64,000 nt of DNA from Hemicordylus capensis (taxonomy: Eukaryota; Chordata; Lepidosauria; Squamata; Cordylidae). Location: the NCBI RefSeq assembly GCF_027244095.1, contig NC_069659.1, positions 27,374,501 through 27,438,500 on the forward strand, given 5' to 3'. The translations under genes were made by a program, and so were the position numbers. Positions 11,085 through 22,644 of the stretch are shown here, piece after piece. Numbering within the stretch: the first letter of the stretch is position 1; every line of letters starts with the position of its first letter. The notes below the pieces were generated by a model, which did not search any database, was not told where the DNA came from, and worked only from the letters and a program-made list of their open reading frames with translations.

Positions 11085-11270
11085 CAGAATGCCTGGGTTT
11101 GGGAGCTGTATGTGCTCCCAGTTTTCAGTTGTGTGGAAGCAAGGTAGCAGGGAAACCTGGGTAGAAGCAAGCTACCCAGGTTTTCCTCCTACCTTCCTTC
11201 CACACAACTGAAAATTGGGAGCACACAGAGCTTCCTAACCTGGGTAAAACAAAGTTTTTGATTGTGTGTC
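11085..11270. mobile_element. Palindromic MITE with CACACAATC-type arms
   Basis: The arms GGGAGC..TGTGCTCCC..TTTTCAGTTGTGTGGAAGC and their inverse (CTTCCACACAACTGAAAATTGGGAGCACACAG) surround a centre with 'acctgggtagaagcaagcta'. Related copies lie at 44066-44345 and, more distantly, about 54080-54290. It sits directly upstream of the gene B promoter block. Confidence 0.65.
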
Positions 11271-11441
11271 TTGTCTCTTGTGTGTCTTGTCAGTTGTGAA
11301 ATGTTGTCTCTTTTTATCTTCACACATATTATATACCCTCCAATATTTCAAAGATGAAAACAGGGGCACTCTTGTAACAGTGCTATTCTCCTTTAATATA
11401 TCATATTTAGTTGTTGAAAATGAACTTCACCAATTAACTTA

Positions 11442-11556
11442 AGCCAGGATTTCTCATACTTGCATCCCCAGATGTTGGCCTACAACAAAGACCTAGGGAT
11501 GATGTGTGTTTTAGGCCAACATCTGAGGACCCAAGTTTGAGGAAACCCTGGCTTAT
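11442..11556. mobile_element. Short hAT-like MITE (about 115 bp)
   Basis: Inverted ends are CCAGGATTTCTCA..ACTTG and CAAGTTTGAGGAAACCCTGG, with matching CCCCAGATGTTGGCC and GGCCAACATCTGAGG inside. Its relatives in the window are at 49183-49295, about 50368-50506 and 51976-52014. The target duplication is not clear. Confidence 0.6.
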
Positions 11557-11859
11557 GGAATGTCAGACTGTATCAAGGGCTGCCAAACTTTTATTTAACA
11601 CGTGTACGCCTTCCGTCACAGACATTCAGTTCAGATGTCCCAAAGAGATTGTGTTTGCATAAATACTAGTACTCATGAGTACTTCCACTGAAATTCATAT
11701 GAGAAGTAAACTTGTTCCATTAATTGTAATAGGCTGCTTATGAGTAACATACTGTGGATGTAGCCAGTGACAAGCAGCTTCTCTCATAACGGTAACATTT
11801 TAGTGTGTGTGTGTGTACCCATATACACATCAAAACACAAATTTAGGTGTTATAGTTTA

Positions 11860-12082
11860 ACAAGGAGAAGGTTGCCGGTTTGAATCCCCGCTGGTATGTT
11901 TCCCAGACTATGGAAAACACCTATATTGGGCAGCAGCAATATAGGAAGATGCTGAAAGGCATAATCTCACACTGCATGGGAAGAAGCAATGATAAACCCC
12001 TCCTGTATTCTACCAAAGAAAACCACAGGGCTCTGTGGGCACCAGGAGTCAAAATTGACTTGACAGCACACTTTACCTTTTA
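11860..12082 (+). mobile_element. Sauria-type SINE (tRNA head, BovB-like tail)
   Basis: The B-box-like GGTTTGAATCCCCGCTGG near 11876 is followed by 'tatgtttcccagactatg', 'aggaagatgctgaaaggca', 'cctgtattctaccaaag', and the tail 'ccaggagtcaaaattgactt'. The same order is seen in copies at 52035-52226 and 62362-62625 (minus). Sauria SINEs are known to share their 3' end with BovB. Confidence 0.8.
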
Positions 12083-12169
12083 GTTAAGAGACAAGCTATT
12101 CCAGTCACTGCCTCACATGCACACTCATAAGAAGTCTTATTGAAATTAATGGGCCTATACATTTCAAAG

Positions 12170-15100
12170 CGGATTGATTGATTGATTATGTGCCATCAAG
12201 ACGGTGTCAACCCTTAGCGACCACATAGATAGATTCTCTCCAGGATGATCTGTCTTCAAGTTGGCCTTTAAGGGTTCTCAGTGGTGCATTCATTGCTGTC
12301 AAAATCAAGTCCATCCACCCTGCTGCTGTTTGAACTCGGTCTTATCTTTCTTTCAACTTTTCCCAGCATTATGGACTTCTTGAGGGAGCTAGGTCTTCAT
12401 GTAATGTGTCCAAAGTATGATAGTGTGAGCCTAGTCATTTGTGCCTTGAGTGAAAATTCTGGATTGATTTGTCCATTTGTTTGTTTTCCTGGCTGTCCAT
12501 GGTATCTTCAAAAGTCTTCTCCAGCACCAAAGTTCAAAAGTGTCTATACTTTTTCTATCTTTTGGAAGCCATTTTTGGAAGGGTGGTATAGAAATCAAAT
12601 CAAATAAAATCAAGTAAGTAAGTAATATCTTGCTTCTTCAAAGCCCAGCTTTCGCATCCATAGAGTGTCATGGGAAAAACCATTGTCATGATTCTAATCT
12701 TTGTAGGTATAGACATGTCACAGTATCTAAATATGCTTTCCAACGCCTTCATTGCAACCTTACCAAGTGCTAGACTGTAGTGTATTTCTTGACTGCTGGG
12801 TCCTTTACTGTTGAGGGTCGATCCTAAAAAGCAGAAGCTATCCACCACTTCAATGTCTTCATTATGAATTCTGAGGCTGGTTGCTGTGCCCTTTGGCATT
12901 AGCTGAGTCTTCTTTACATTTAGTCATAGTCCCATTGTTTTCACTGTGCTCCTTGACTTTCATTACTAGTGCTTGCAGATGATCTGCATTCTCAGTTGTC
13001 AGAGTGGTGTCATCAGCATAGCACAATTTATTGATGTCTCTTCCTCCAACTTTAAAACCATGCTCATCTTCTACCAATCCAGCTTCTGTCAGTATATGTT
13101 CATCATATATATGTTCATTGTATCCCTGCTGAGATAGGATCCTCCCCATCTCTGGCAATTTTCGAAAAACACCTGAAAACCCATCTTTTTGTCCAAGCTT
13201 TCTCAGCTTCCTAATATTTTGGGGTTTTAATTTCTGGTATTTTTAAATTGTTAAATTGTTTTTAAGTTTTTGTATGTGTTTTTAACTGGTTTTATGTTAT
13301 TGTAAACCACCCAGAGATGAAAGTTTGGGGCAGTATACAAATTTGATAGATTAATAAATAAATAATAAGTTGAATAATTGAGAAAGTATACAGCCTTGTC
13401 TTACTCCTTTGACAATCTGGAACCAGTCTGTTTCATCATGTTCTGTCTGAACTGTGGCTTACTGTCCTGTGTAAGGACAATGAGATGTCCTGGGATGCCC
13501 ATTTTCCTAAGGATATTCCACAACTTGACATGGCTGATGCAATCGAAGGCTTTTCCTTGGTCAATAAATGACATATTGACTTTATTTTGGTATTCTTTGG
13601 CCTCAAATATCCAGCATGCAGCAGCAATGATGTCTCTTGTTCCTCGGCCTTTTCTGAAACCAGCTTGAACATCCGGCATTTCCCTTTCCACGTAGGGCTC
13701 TAATCTGCACTGGATTATCCTGTGCATTATTTTGCTAGCATGTGAAATTAAAGATATTGTGCGATGGTTTTTGCAATCTGTTAAGTCTCCTTTCTTTAGT
13801 ATGGGTATGTAGACTGACCTTTTCCAACCGGTTGGCCACTGTTTCGTTCTCCAAATTTGCTGGCACAGTTTGGTTAGAACCTTGACTAATTCTTCTTCTG
13901 TTGCCTGCCATATTTCTGTAGCTATTCCACCAATTCCTGTAACCATCTGACTTTGTAATGACAGGAGTGCTGATCTAACTTCATCTTCCCATACTAGAGG
14001 TTCTTGCAATTAGGGAATATTTTCTAGAGTATATTGGATGTTGACATCCCTGCTGTACAGATTTTCAGTATGCGCCTTCCATCTCTGTTTGATTTCTCTG
14101 AATCAAAGTGATGAATCCTTTGTAATCTCTTACCATACCAAGTCGAGGTTGGAACCTCCTTCTGAGTTCAGAGATCTTTTGGAAAACTTTCCTTGTTTTT
14201 TCATGTCTATTTCCATCCTCAGGGTCTTTACAGATGTCACTGAGCCATTTTTGGAAGGGTGGTATATAATTTTTTTTAAAAAATTGTAGTACTGCTCCTT
14301 GTCTCTTCTAACAGCTTTCTGAAATTCCCTATGAATCTCCTTCATGGGGTCTTTATCTTTCTTGACTTTGCCTCTCTCCTCTTCTTGGCAATTTCCACTG
14401 TCTGTTCTGACATCCATTTTGTTTTCTTCTGTTTCTTGGTCTTTGGCAGTCTCTTTTCACATTCATCCTTAACAACTTCTTTTATTTCATTTCACAGTTC
14501 CTCTGGTTCCCTATCAATGAGGTTCAGAACTCCCATCAATTTACAGGTTACAGGGATTGATGGAATAGCTGATGGAAGTGGTTCTTGATGTTCTCCTTGA
14601 AAATGGTAGGTACATTCTCAAGGTCATACCATGGAAACTTTATAGCTTCATTTTTCCGCTTTAGCTTGACTTGGAACTTGTACGTGAGCATTTTGTGATC
14701 TGTTCCTCAGTTGGCCCCCTGGCCACATTTTTGCTGTTATAACTGAGCTCTTCCACCTCCTTGCACCAATATTCATTCATTCATTTATTTATGTATTTAT
14801 TTATACAATTTCTATACCGCCCTTCCAAAAATGGCTCAGTAATGTAATCAATTTGATTTCTGTGTACTCCATCTGGTGAAGTCCATGTGTATAGGCATCG
14901 CTTTGGTTGTTTGAAGAATGAAGAGATAATTAGCTAGGCAGAAACTAAGAAGTCATTCTCTTGCTTCATTTCTGTTTCCTAGGCCATACAGTCTGACTAT
15001 GTTTTCCTCCTTACAACTTTGGCATTCCAGTCTCCAACCACCAGCAGCACATCTTGCTTGGATGTTCTGTCAATTTCAGACTGAACTTGAGCAAAAAACT

Positions 15101-15660
15101 CATCAACGTCCTCTTCTTCTGCATCAGTTGTTGGGGTATAGACTTGAAGAACTGTCATATTAAAGGGTTGTCCATGAAATCTTATTGATATTTGTCGGTC
15201 ACTGACTGCATTGTACCCAAGTACTGTCATTGCTGTATGCTTCCTGACTATGAAAGTGACACTGTTTCTTCTTTGTTTCTCATGTCCTGAGTAGCAAATG
15301 ATATGATTTTTTGACTGAAAGTGTCCTATTCCAGTCCACTTCAATTCACTAATGCCCAAGATTTCAATCTGTAGTTGATTCATTTTGTCTTTCACTGAGT
15401 TGAGCTTTCCCATATTCATGCTTCTTCTGTTCCACTTTCCCATTGTCTTTGCAGTTTCATGTTTTCTTTTTCCACACGGCAACATCAGCTACTAGACTTC
15501 CAAAAGGCTTTCATCTAACCACGTCATAAACATCATTGGTACTCTGAAAGATCCTCAGCTCTTCCTCAGTAGCAAGTTGAGTGCCGTCCGACCTGAGGGG
15601 CAGTTATCCCTCACTACATTGACAATCATTCTATTTTGTCTATCCATGCACGTGTCTCGC
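12170..15660 (-). mobile_element. BovB (RTE-clade) LINE, degenerate, nearly full coding span
   Basis: Read on the minus strand, the endonuclease lies at about 15485-14997 (LGISELKWTGIGHF, VVGDWNAKV). The reverse transcriptase is at about 14009-13401 (DVQAGFRKGRGTRD, IDQGKAFDCISHVKLW) and 13158-12862 (LCYADDTTLTTENADH). The C-terminal part is at about 12890-12440 (MTLYGCESWALKK, FELWCWRRLL). The 3' end 'gtgccatcaagacggtgtca' in reverse sits at 12190. Frameshifts and stops split the ORF, so it is inactive. SINE and LINE tails interrupt it near 12565-12620, 13150-13385, 14210-14290 and 14775-14840. The upstream part to about 15660 is probably the 5' UTR. Confidence 0.85.
13150..13385 (+). mobile_element. 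L2/CR1-like LINE 3' tail inserted in BovB
   Basis: 'gaaaacccatctttttgtcc', an AT-rich spacer, then 'gtaaaccacccagagatgaa' and 'gggcagtatacaaatttgat' ending in AATAAATAAATAA is a LINE 3' end. It interrupts the BovB RT coding region. A similar tail occurs at 20270-20335. Confidence 0.55.
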
Positions 15661-15678
15661 CTTCGATAATGTTGAGGG

Positions 15679-16476
15679 CTTTATTCATTGCAGGACCATA
15701 TCAGAACACCTGATCAGAGCTGAGCATTCATGCTTACCACTATTTGAAGAAGGCAAGAGATAAAGGTTTACAATACGAGGTTATTTTTCACTTGGAGAAT
15801 GATATGTATGTGGTGATATTAAATCTTTATAAGCTTGCATGGATAATTTAAAGATGCCTAGTAAGAATTAATATTTTTAGTGGCTTCATGATGTGACATT
15901 TCTGTAGTGATGCCTTGGAGGAAGAAGCTGTATGAGTGCTGTTTTAAATGCCACTGAGGAAGACCAAGAAGGTTGAAACCCGTTTGGCAGAAATAAACAA
16001 GCTACATTGATTATACACCCTTCAGACAAACTCCAATAATAAGAGGATAGCAAGACTTAACACACAGAACAACAGTGTGTTTTCTTCATATGTACTTTGT
16101 GGAAAGTGAATTGTGGAAAGAATTGTAGTGTAACTTTTATGAGGTTGTTTTATGGGAGTAACAGCAGGAGAGAGGGCATGCCCTCAACTCCTGCCTGTGG
16201 CTTCCAGCGGCATCTGGTGGGCCACTGTGCGAAACAGGATGCTGGACTAGATGGGCCTTGGGCCTGATCCAGCAGGGCTGTTCTTATGTTCTGATGAGGT
16301 TGTATTTTACTTGATTATTGTTATTCTTTATTGTGATTTTACATGATGGCCATTTGTATAGTGAAAATAATTCCCTGGTTTTCATACTGAGGATACATTA
16401 GCATATATGATATAATATAGAGAGGGTGGGTTGTTTTCTACACTTTATTCATTGCAGGACCATATCAAAACACCTG
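15679..16476 (+). mobile_element. Candidate Penelope-like fragment bounded by 34-bp direct repeats
   Basis: A 34-bp block occurs at 15679-15712 and again at 16443-16476 with one mismatch, bounding about 730 bp. Inside, at 15953-15979, CTGAGGAAGACC..GGTTGAAACCCG resembles the conserved hammerhead-like end of Penelope-type retroelements. No coding part is recognised. A CR1 3' piece is nested at about 16155-16300. The classification is tentative. Confidence 0.35.
16155..16302 (+). mobile_element. CR1 LINE 3' end fragment
   Basis: 'gagtaacagcaggagagagg' through 'gggccttgggcctgatccag' and 'cagggctgttcttatgtt' matches the 3' end of the CR1 copy at 40850-43930 and reverse copies at 20868, 55690 and 58390. 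Confidence 0.8.
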
Positions 16477-16479
16477 CTC

Positions 16480-17860
16480 CCTTGCATAAGTTGATAGCCC
16501 TGATCGGTGCCCTGAGAAGGCCCGGGGCATTTCATGACCCTGCGAGGGTCTGCTTGGGTGTGCCTATTCATTCAAAGGATTAGACGGCCACCCTTGAAGT
16601 CTATAGTTCAGGTGGCAGGCCCTGATTTGTGACCCATGGGGGTCTCCGAGGTTGCAAACTTGTGGGGTCATCTAGGGTGTGCCTATTCATCCGCTGGGAT
16701 GACAGCCACCCTCACAGTTCAACATGGTCTGTTGTGCACAAGGCCTGGGTAGCTACTGGAGTATCCATGGCTCAGTTATCGCTGCAATCTTTCATAGAGT
16801 TGCAGTTTCAGCAGTCCCTGCTTGGGTGCCCTTGAATGGCTGTGCAGCGGCCTGGCTATTGGTGCCCTTGGGTATACCAGTGATCTGTACAACTGCTTCT
16901 GGACTGCAGTCACCAGGGTCATTCTTCTCCTTGCAGGTGGAGCAATATAAGGTCTCCAGCCTCTGGTACGTGATTGTGTCAGGAGGCACACAAGTGTGCA
17001 GGGGTGAACCCAGATCACAACTGGGTCCGGGGGCGCAGGCATCAATCTTGCGGATCGGTTGGCCAGGCACGTTATTTCCCCAGCTTTTGGCCAGTCCTAG
17101 TGGAACTCCTGCTGCTTAGATCACCTTTGGGCATTTTTGGACCAATCTGGAGCAGAATGATCTAGTAAAAATAGTCAGGGCAAGGGCAGATCAGTTCAGA
17201 TTCGCCTCCCTCTTATACAAACCCTGTATAAGTCACTGGCACATCTGGTTAATGTTTTCTTAGTTCCAGGAATTTTATAAGGATGATGGGTTCTATCATT
17301 CACCTTAAGGCACCAAGAATTTTCTTGGAGGACCTACAGATGGTATTGGCTCTGTTCTATGTGGTCGGTGTGTGGTGCGGGGTGTTAAGCTAGGCTAACC
17401 CTGCTGTGGCAGATACAGTGCGGTGGGGAATAACATATGAATTTGGAGAGCACCTTCAGGTAAGCATTTGGCTATAGATTGGGCAGGTCAGCTCCCTAGA
17501 TGCTGCATGGCTCATGGAACTCTGGCCTGGCCCGATCTGCTCTGTCAAGCTAAGCTCCCCGGATATGCTATGTGGCTGCTGGGCAGTGCTGCTATGGCAG
17601 AGGCCTGACTTTAGGTCAGCTAAGATGGGCAGCTTATGCTTTACAGCATTTGGGCTGTCTGAATCCAAGGTGCATTGCCCACACACCTTAAGCAAGGCAT
17701 GCCCTGTGAGTGCGTGCCTTTACCTTCCACACTGTAGGGGTGGCAAACAATCCCAGTTTACTTTAATATTTTGGATTCATTAATAAAATTGTGGCCCTTT
17801 TCCCCACCATACAAGAGTGTCTCGTGTCTTCTTGGGTTGTGTTTATTGCCCTTAACCATT
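16480..17860. other. Unclassified repeat-like region, possibly an LTR-type relic
   Basis: Two imperfect tandem units sharing 'gggtgtgcctattcat' and 'gccaccct' lie at about 16500-16620 and 16640-16735. A polyadenylation-like 'aataaaattgtggccctttt' follows at about 17780, then 'agagtgtctcgtgtcttc', which resembles retroelement LTR ends. Short open frames (for example 16724-17119 plus) match no family I recognise. No gene is called. Confidence 0.3.
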
Positions 17861-18494
17861 TCTGGGCAATGGTTATTTTCCTTTGCTGGGATGATTCATA
17901 GCCCCAGAAGGCACAGCTTGAATGATTTATTCTTTGAAAAACTTGTATTGCTTAAAAGAAATGGAAACAAGTTTGGATTAGTGGCAAACATCTCAAAATA
18001 GTTTCTTTTTCCTGGCAATGTATTTTGTATTTTAAGATGAATTTTAGAATTCTATTTTTATGGTGTATTTTTATTGGTTGTTTAGGGTTGATCTGATTAA
18101 AATATATCTGCTCAGGTATTTTGTATCTAAAATAATTTTAAAAAGTATTTTGCTCTGTTCCTTGCTGGAAGATCAGCAAGCCCTGTGAGACACTATAGGG
18201 CTTCCCAGGTGTTTTCCCTTTCATGAAGCTGCCAGTTGGAGGGGGGTGATCCAGATTGGGACTGTGTTATTGGGACAGAAAGGCACAACCCTGTCCCTCT
18301 CATGGTTTCCCCACTGAAAATTGCTCCCCAGTTGCTATTTTCCCTGTTAGGCACAATTTGCATAATTTACAGCCCCATTACATTCACTGGAATTGGCCCA
18401 TCCCATAGTCTAGCAAGTACACAAGAGTGGAACCAGATGTGCATACCAAAGGGGATACCTGGAAAAGACAGGACTCCTTCTTTAGAATAGTGCC
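17860..18494. other. AT-rich non-coding stretch, nothing recognised
   Basis: I see no ORF with recognisable domains, no SINE promoter and no LINE motif here. It lies between unclassified repeat sequence and a Sauria SINE tail, in the spacer between genes B and A. Confidence 0.4.
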
Positions 18495-18606
18495 ATGCTA
18501 TCCCCCTGCCAGGCAGAGGAGGAGGAATGTAGAGGGCCTGCCAAAGACAACCACGGGGCTCTGTGGGAACCAGGAGTAGACACTGACTCGATGGCACTCT
18601 TTACTT
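18495..18606 (+). mobile_element. Sauria-type SINE, 3' fragment
   Basis: 'ccaaagacaaccacggggct', 'ctgtgggaaccaggagtaga' and 'ctgactcgatggcactcttt' match the 3' half of the Sauria SINE copies at 11860 and 52035. The tRNA-like head is absent. Confidence 0.75.
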
Positions 18607-18689
18607 TTAATTTATGTGCCTCCAGAGGGTGCTTCTTGGGGACATTAATTCTGCCCAATGAGCTTTGGCCTAGCACCTCAGATAACCAT

Positions 18690-18980
18690 CTTCAAATATG
18701 TGAAGGTCTGTCACGTAGAAGAAGGAGCAGACTAGTTACCTGTTGCTCCCCAAGACAGGACCAGAACTAATGGTCTTACAAGGAAGCATATTTTTGCAAG
18801 AAATTCGAAAGACTTGCCTAACTGTGAGATCTGTTCAGCAGTGGAACAGTCTACCATGGTTGGTGGTGGGCTCTAGTGGTTTTCAAACAGGGACTGGATG
18901 GCCATCTTTCAGGGAGGCTGTGCATGAGGTGAGACTAGATGATCTCAAAGGTTCCTTGCCACTCTAACATGCTATTCTTC
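18690..18980 (+). mobile_element. Old CR1-type LINE 3' fragment
   Basis: The frame encoding 'VRSVQQWNSLPWL' and 'HEVRLDDLKGSLPL', with nucleotide text 'cagtggaacagtctaccatg' and 'gagactagatgatctcaaag', is the C-terminus and 3' end of an older CR1 family. A relative lies at about 48995-49380. It is highly diverged. Confidence 0.6.
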
Positions 18981-19620
18981 TTTGAAGAGGCCAGCAGAGC
19001 TACTGCCTTTCTCCAGTGCTTCTCCCACCACAAGGAAGCTGAGACAGCAACTACACCTGCCACAGTCAAAGCTGGCTTTGCTGGCCAAGGGATGTTCCAG
19101 CATCAGTGAACATTCTCACAGACTGTAGGAGGACATTGTAGTCCAGTGTCAGCCAGGCACCAGTCAGGACTACAGGAGAACAGAAGAGCTTTTCCCAGCA
19201 ACAGACCTGGGGATTGCCCCCTCTTGTCCCAACACTTTTTGGATTTCTCCTAAAACCCTCTCCCTCTTGGAGCAACCTTCTACTTCTGGACACTCCCTCA
19301 CTCCACACCTCCATTAAACCATTTGCAGAAGCTGCATGCTGCTCAAGGATCTTGCACATGTACTCCTGAAACACCCCCTGCCCATTTCCTCTGCCCTGAC
19401 CACCAAAGGGGATGCCTGGAAAGTGGCAGCAGTAGCATCCTCTTTTTCATGCTCAAGGTAATGCCTTTGCATGCTCTGTTAATGAGGAAGAAAGAAGAGA
19501 GATCTTCCTTGAAAGAAGGCAAAAAAGCTTTTAAAGGATTTTGCAATCCAACAAAAGGGCCACATTGATGGTGCTTTCACAATCGATGCTGACACTTCCA
19601 AGAGCAGCTCTGAATCAGTC
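18981..19620 (-). other. Region downstream of gene A exon 2, possible 3' UTR
   Basis: This stretch follows the gene A stop codon on the minus strand. It has no recognised repeat apart from its far end, and no clear AATAAA close to the stop. It could hold the 3' UTR, but transcript evidence would be needed to set its end. Confidence 0.35.
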
Positions 19621-19868
19621 CTAGTTCATTTCATCATCTGACTCATCTTCTATCTTCATCATAGGGTAGCAATACAGCACTGTGACCATCCCAAGAAGCC
19701 ATGCTGTCGTAATTCCCAAAAGGAATGGACCGATGCCAATCAAAGCCACAATGACAAAATGGTTTGTGTCCAAGTGCAAAAGGCATAGATCATGGAGCCT
19801 CACATTTACGGCCTTGAGAGTCTTCCCTCTCAATGTGCGTGGTTCATTGCAAACCATCTCCTCAGACT
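19621..19868 (-). CDS. LRRC52-like protein, gene A, exon 2 (transmembrane and tail)
   Basis: This final exon completes the LRRCT and adds the membrane anchor of gene A. The acceptor is a pyrimidine-rich 'cttattcctgcag' ending at 19869. The first two bases complete a phase-1 codon (K) from exon 1. It encodes 81 residues: LRRCT cysteines (MVCNEP, HDLCLLH), then a single transmembrane helix (HFVIVALIGIGPFLLG to MVTVLYCY), then a short acidic cytoplasmic tail (KIEDESDDEMN) and TAG at 19623-19621. The assembled protein is 297 residues against about 313 for human LRRC52. Family gamma subunits usually carry a basic cluster right after the helix; here only one lysine is present. It pairs with the exon 1 at 35363-34718 rather than gene B because gene B lies downstream. 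Confidence 0.85.
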
Positions 19869-20189
19869 CTGCAGGAATAAGGCAGATGAAGAAAACAGGT
19901 ACACTCAGCATTTTGTACAGTGCCGGATGACTGGATTGCTACTTAACAGACCGAAGAATCAATCATAAATTTTGGCCCTTGTTTTCTTTGAATCATCTCC
20001 AGTTGTGCCAGACACTCATGCTCCAGAGGGGAACCCCACACAAGACACTGACTGACACCCAGGCTAACAAACCCCTTGTACAGTGCACACAATGAGGGAG
20101 TGGTGATTTTCATTGAATTCCCCTTGCCTCTGATGACCTGAGGGCAATGCAGTCCTCAGGGACATATTTTTGGAGTCCCGGTGGATTTC

Positions 20190-20335
20190 AGGAGAGAACT
20201 ATGTAAATTGCCCCTGAACTGTGGTGCACAGTATGTATTCTCCACATCAGCACCTGGTTAGTCTGGATGTCAGCAGCTAGAGACTTTGATTTGGGGCAGT
20301 ATAAAAATCCATTACATAAATAAATAAATAATAGA
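20190..20335 (+). mobile_element. LINE 3' tail (L2-like)
   Basis: 'gagactttgatttggggcag' and 'tataaaaatccattacataa' leading into AATAAATAAATAA match the LINE tail at 13300-13370. It lies just before the TA microsatellite. Confidence 0.5.
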
Positions 20336-20337
20336 TA

Positions 20338-20338
20338 C

Positions 20339-20396
<58 letters not shown>
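20338..20396. repeat. (TA)n microsatellite
   Basis: About 28 uninterrupted TA units follow a LINE tail. It explains an artificial isoleucine/tyrosine-rich open frame on the minus strand. Confidence 0.95.
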
Positions 20397-20399
<3 letters not shown>

Positions 20400-20439
20400 C
20401 CAAACTGACTCCTGCTCCATATGTCACAGCTTACAACAA

Positions 20440-20860
20440 CTTGTTTGACAAAAACATGGGTGTAAAACAATTGTATATTGCCTGGTAACCTCCAGACTTG
20501 ACTACTACAATGCGTTCTACTTGGTGCTTCCGATGTGTGTAGTCCAGAAACCGCAATTGGTACAAAATGAAGTAGCTAGGTTGGTCTCCAGGACAACCCC
20601 AAGAGACCACATTACTCATATATTAAGAGCATTACAGATAAACTATCTGATATTCAGGCTAAACTGGATTCCACAGTTATAGTAGAGTCTACTCTGGAGG
20701 TGTCCAGCAACTCCTATTACAGGATTAGATTGGATCACTTTCATTTTGTGATTCCTAAGGATGTGGAAAAACGGCATTGTATTTGACCTTTGCCCAACTT
20801 GGCTTATCTCATCTGGTAATTGTATTATCAGGGAGAGTAGGGTAAATACTATAAATGGAA
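20440..20860 (+). mobile_element. L2-clade LINE fragments
   Basis: At 20480-20630 the plus strand encodes SRLDYYNAFYLVLP and VQNEVARLVSRTTPRDHITHIL, the C-terminal region of L2 ORF2 (consensus SRLDYCNALY..LVQNAAARL). At about 20645-20840 a block related to 31230-31400, from the middle of L2 ORF2, follows. Both are degenerate. Confidence 0.7.
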
Positions 20861-20865
20861 ACATA

Positions 20866-21560
20866 ACATAAGGACATCAGAACAGCCCTGCTGGATCAAG
20901 CCCAAGGCCCATCTACACCAGCATTCTGTTTCATACAGTGGCCCACCAGATGCCACTGAAAGCCCACCGACAGGAGTTGAAGACATGCCCTCTCTCCTGC
21001 TGTTACTCCCCTGCAACTGGTACTCAGAGGCATCCTGCCTTTGAGGCTGGAGGTGGCCTATAGCCCTCTGACTAGTAGCCATTGATAGGTTGATAGGATC
21101 TGACTAGTAGCCGTTGATAACTTCCTACATGAAGTTATCCAAACCCCACTTAAAGCCATCCAGGTTGTTGGCTGTCATGACATCCTGTGGCAGAGAATTC
21201 CACAAGTGGATCACGCGTTGTGTGAAATAGTCCTTCCGTTTGCTGATCCTAAATTTCCCAGCAATCAATTTCATGGGATGACCCCTGGTTCTTTTTTTCT
21301 AAACTAAATAGCCCCAGGTGTTGTAGCCTTGCCTCATAAGAAAAGTGCTCTAGGCCCCTGATCATCTTGATTGCCCTCTTCTGCACCTTTTCCAGTTATA
21401 CAATATACTTTGTAGATGTGCTGATCATATTGTACACAGTACTCCAGGTGTGGCTGCACCATAGTTTTGTATAAGGTTATTAAAATATCAGTTTTATTTT
21501 CAGTCCCCTTCCTAATGATCGCTAGCATGGAATTGGCCTTTTTCACAGTTGCTGTACATT
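20866..21560 (-). mobile_element. CR1 LINE 3' fragment
   Basis: Minus-strand coding remnants include KKANSMLAIIRKGTENKTD and VQPHLEYCVQYD, the CR1 ORF2 C-terminal region. They are followed at lower coordinates by the CR1 3' end ('cagccctgctggatcaagcc' in the plus text). About 700 bp remain. Confidence 0.8.
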
Positions 21561-21654
21561 AAGCTGTCCACCACGACTTCAAGATTCCTCTCCTGGTCAG
21601 TCAATGCTTTTCTGAGGGAAGATAGGATGTCTCCTTGTCTTAAGGAGACTATTA

Positions 21655-21710
21655 TTAGTATCTTTGTAAACCGCCCTGAGCCATTTTTAGAAGGGCGGTA
21701 TAGAAATCAA

Positions 21711-21764
<54 letters not shown>

Positions 21765-21765
21765 C
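21655..21765 (+). repeat. SINE/LINE 3' tail with (ATT)n microsatellite
   Basis: 'gtaaaccgccctgagccatt' and 'agaagggcggtatagaaatc' form the common squamate tail also seen at 36540-36590. It runs into about 16 ATT units at 21714-21762. The R4/Dong element begins directly after it. Confidence 0.8.
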
Positions 21766-22644
21766 CTTCAGTAAGGCACTACCTTGGCATGGTTGTGGGG
21801 CTTGTGTGCTCTGAGGAAGGTGAGAGCTATGCCAGAGGTCCAACCATACTGGACAGGTCTCACCAGAGGAGCCAGACAAAGAGTGCCTCTCCCATCAACA
21901 ATATGGTGAAACGTAACTTTAATAAATCTAGATCGGATCAGTCGTCAACTGGGTCAACAAGGACCGTGCCAAGTGCTGGAGTCCCTGGACATCTGGTGGC
22001 AAGTGGGCTACAGGACTCAGGATCTTCAGTTGAGCAACCAGGGCTGGAGACTGCAAGGTTACTGGAAGAAACGTCGCTTAACCGGAAAAAATATATACGA
22101 AAAATGCCAACAAGGAAATAATGATGTGCTAGTCCAACTAGAAGAGGTTATTTAAAAAGAATGTACCAAATTTGGAAAGAGAAGCATCCAGATACAGAAA
22201 TAACAGAACAAAGGCTAGCAGACCAGAGAAGATTCATAATAAGAAATAAAGTATTGACAGGAGTTGAGCTGGAAGAACTGCAAAGCGCAACACAGGCTCA
22301 AGATATGGAAGAAGAATTAGCACCAACTGAAGAAGTTGCTCAGGCTCAGGTGGAAGAGGCGTTGGAAATCGAGGATGCCACTGTTGCTGAACTGTTTCAA
22401 AATCAAAACCAGGCAACCTCCCCTTTGCCTTCACCTCAAAAACCCAAATGCCGTTTAACAGAAAAGCAACATGAATTAAATCAAAAAATAACTGAGCACA
22501 TGAACCAAACAACCACCAGGGTTCGACTTCCAGCGCTAAAAACAGTTGCCCAAAAGCAACTAGCTCAGGCATTAAAAGACGTCAATGCTGCACTTGCAGA
22601 AATAACCAATAATTGGCAAGAAACAAACCAACTAAAGTACAGAG

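Noticed and set aside
16724-17119. Plus-strand ORF of 131 codons
   Set aside because: No recognisable domain; minus-strand ORFs overlap fully; the region looks like repeat sequence.
20188-20427. 79-codon minus-strand ORF with alternating Ile/Tyr
   Set aside because: It is a translation of the (TA)n microsatellite.
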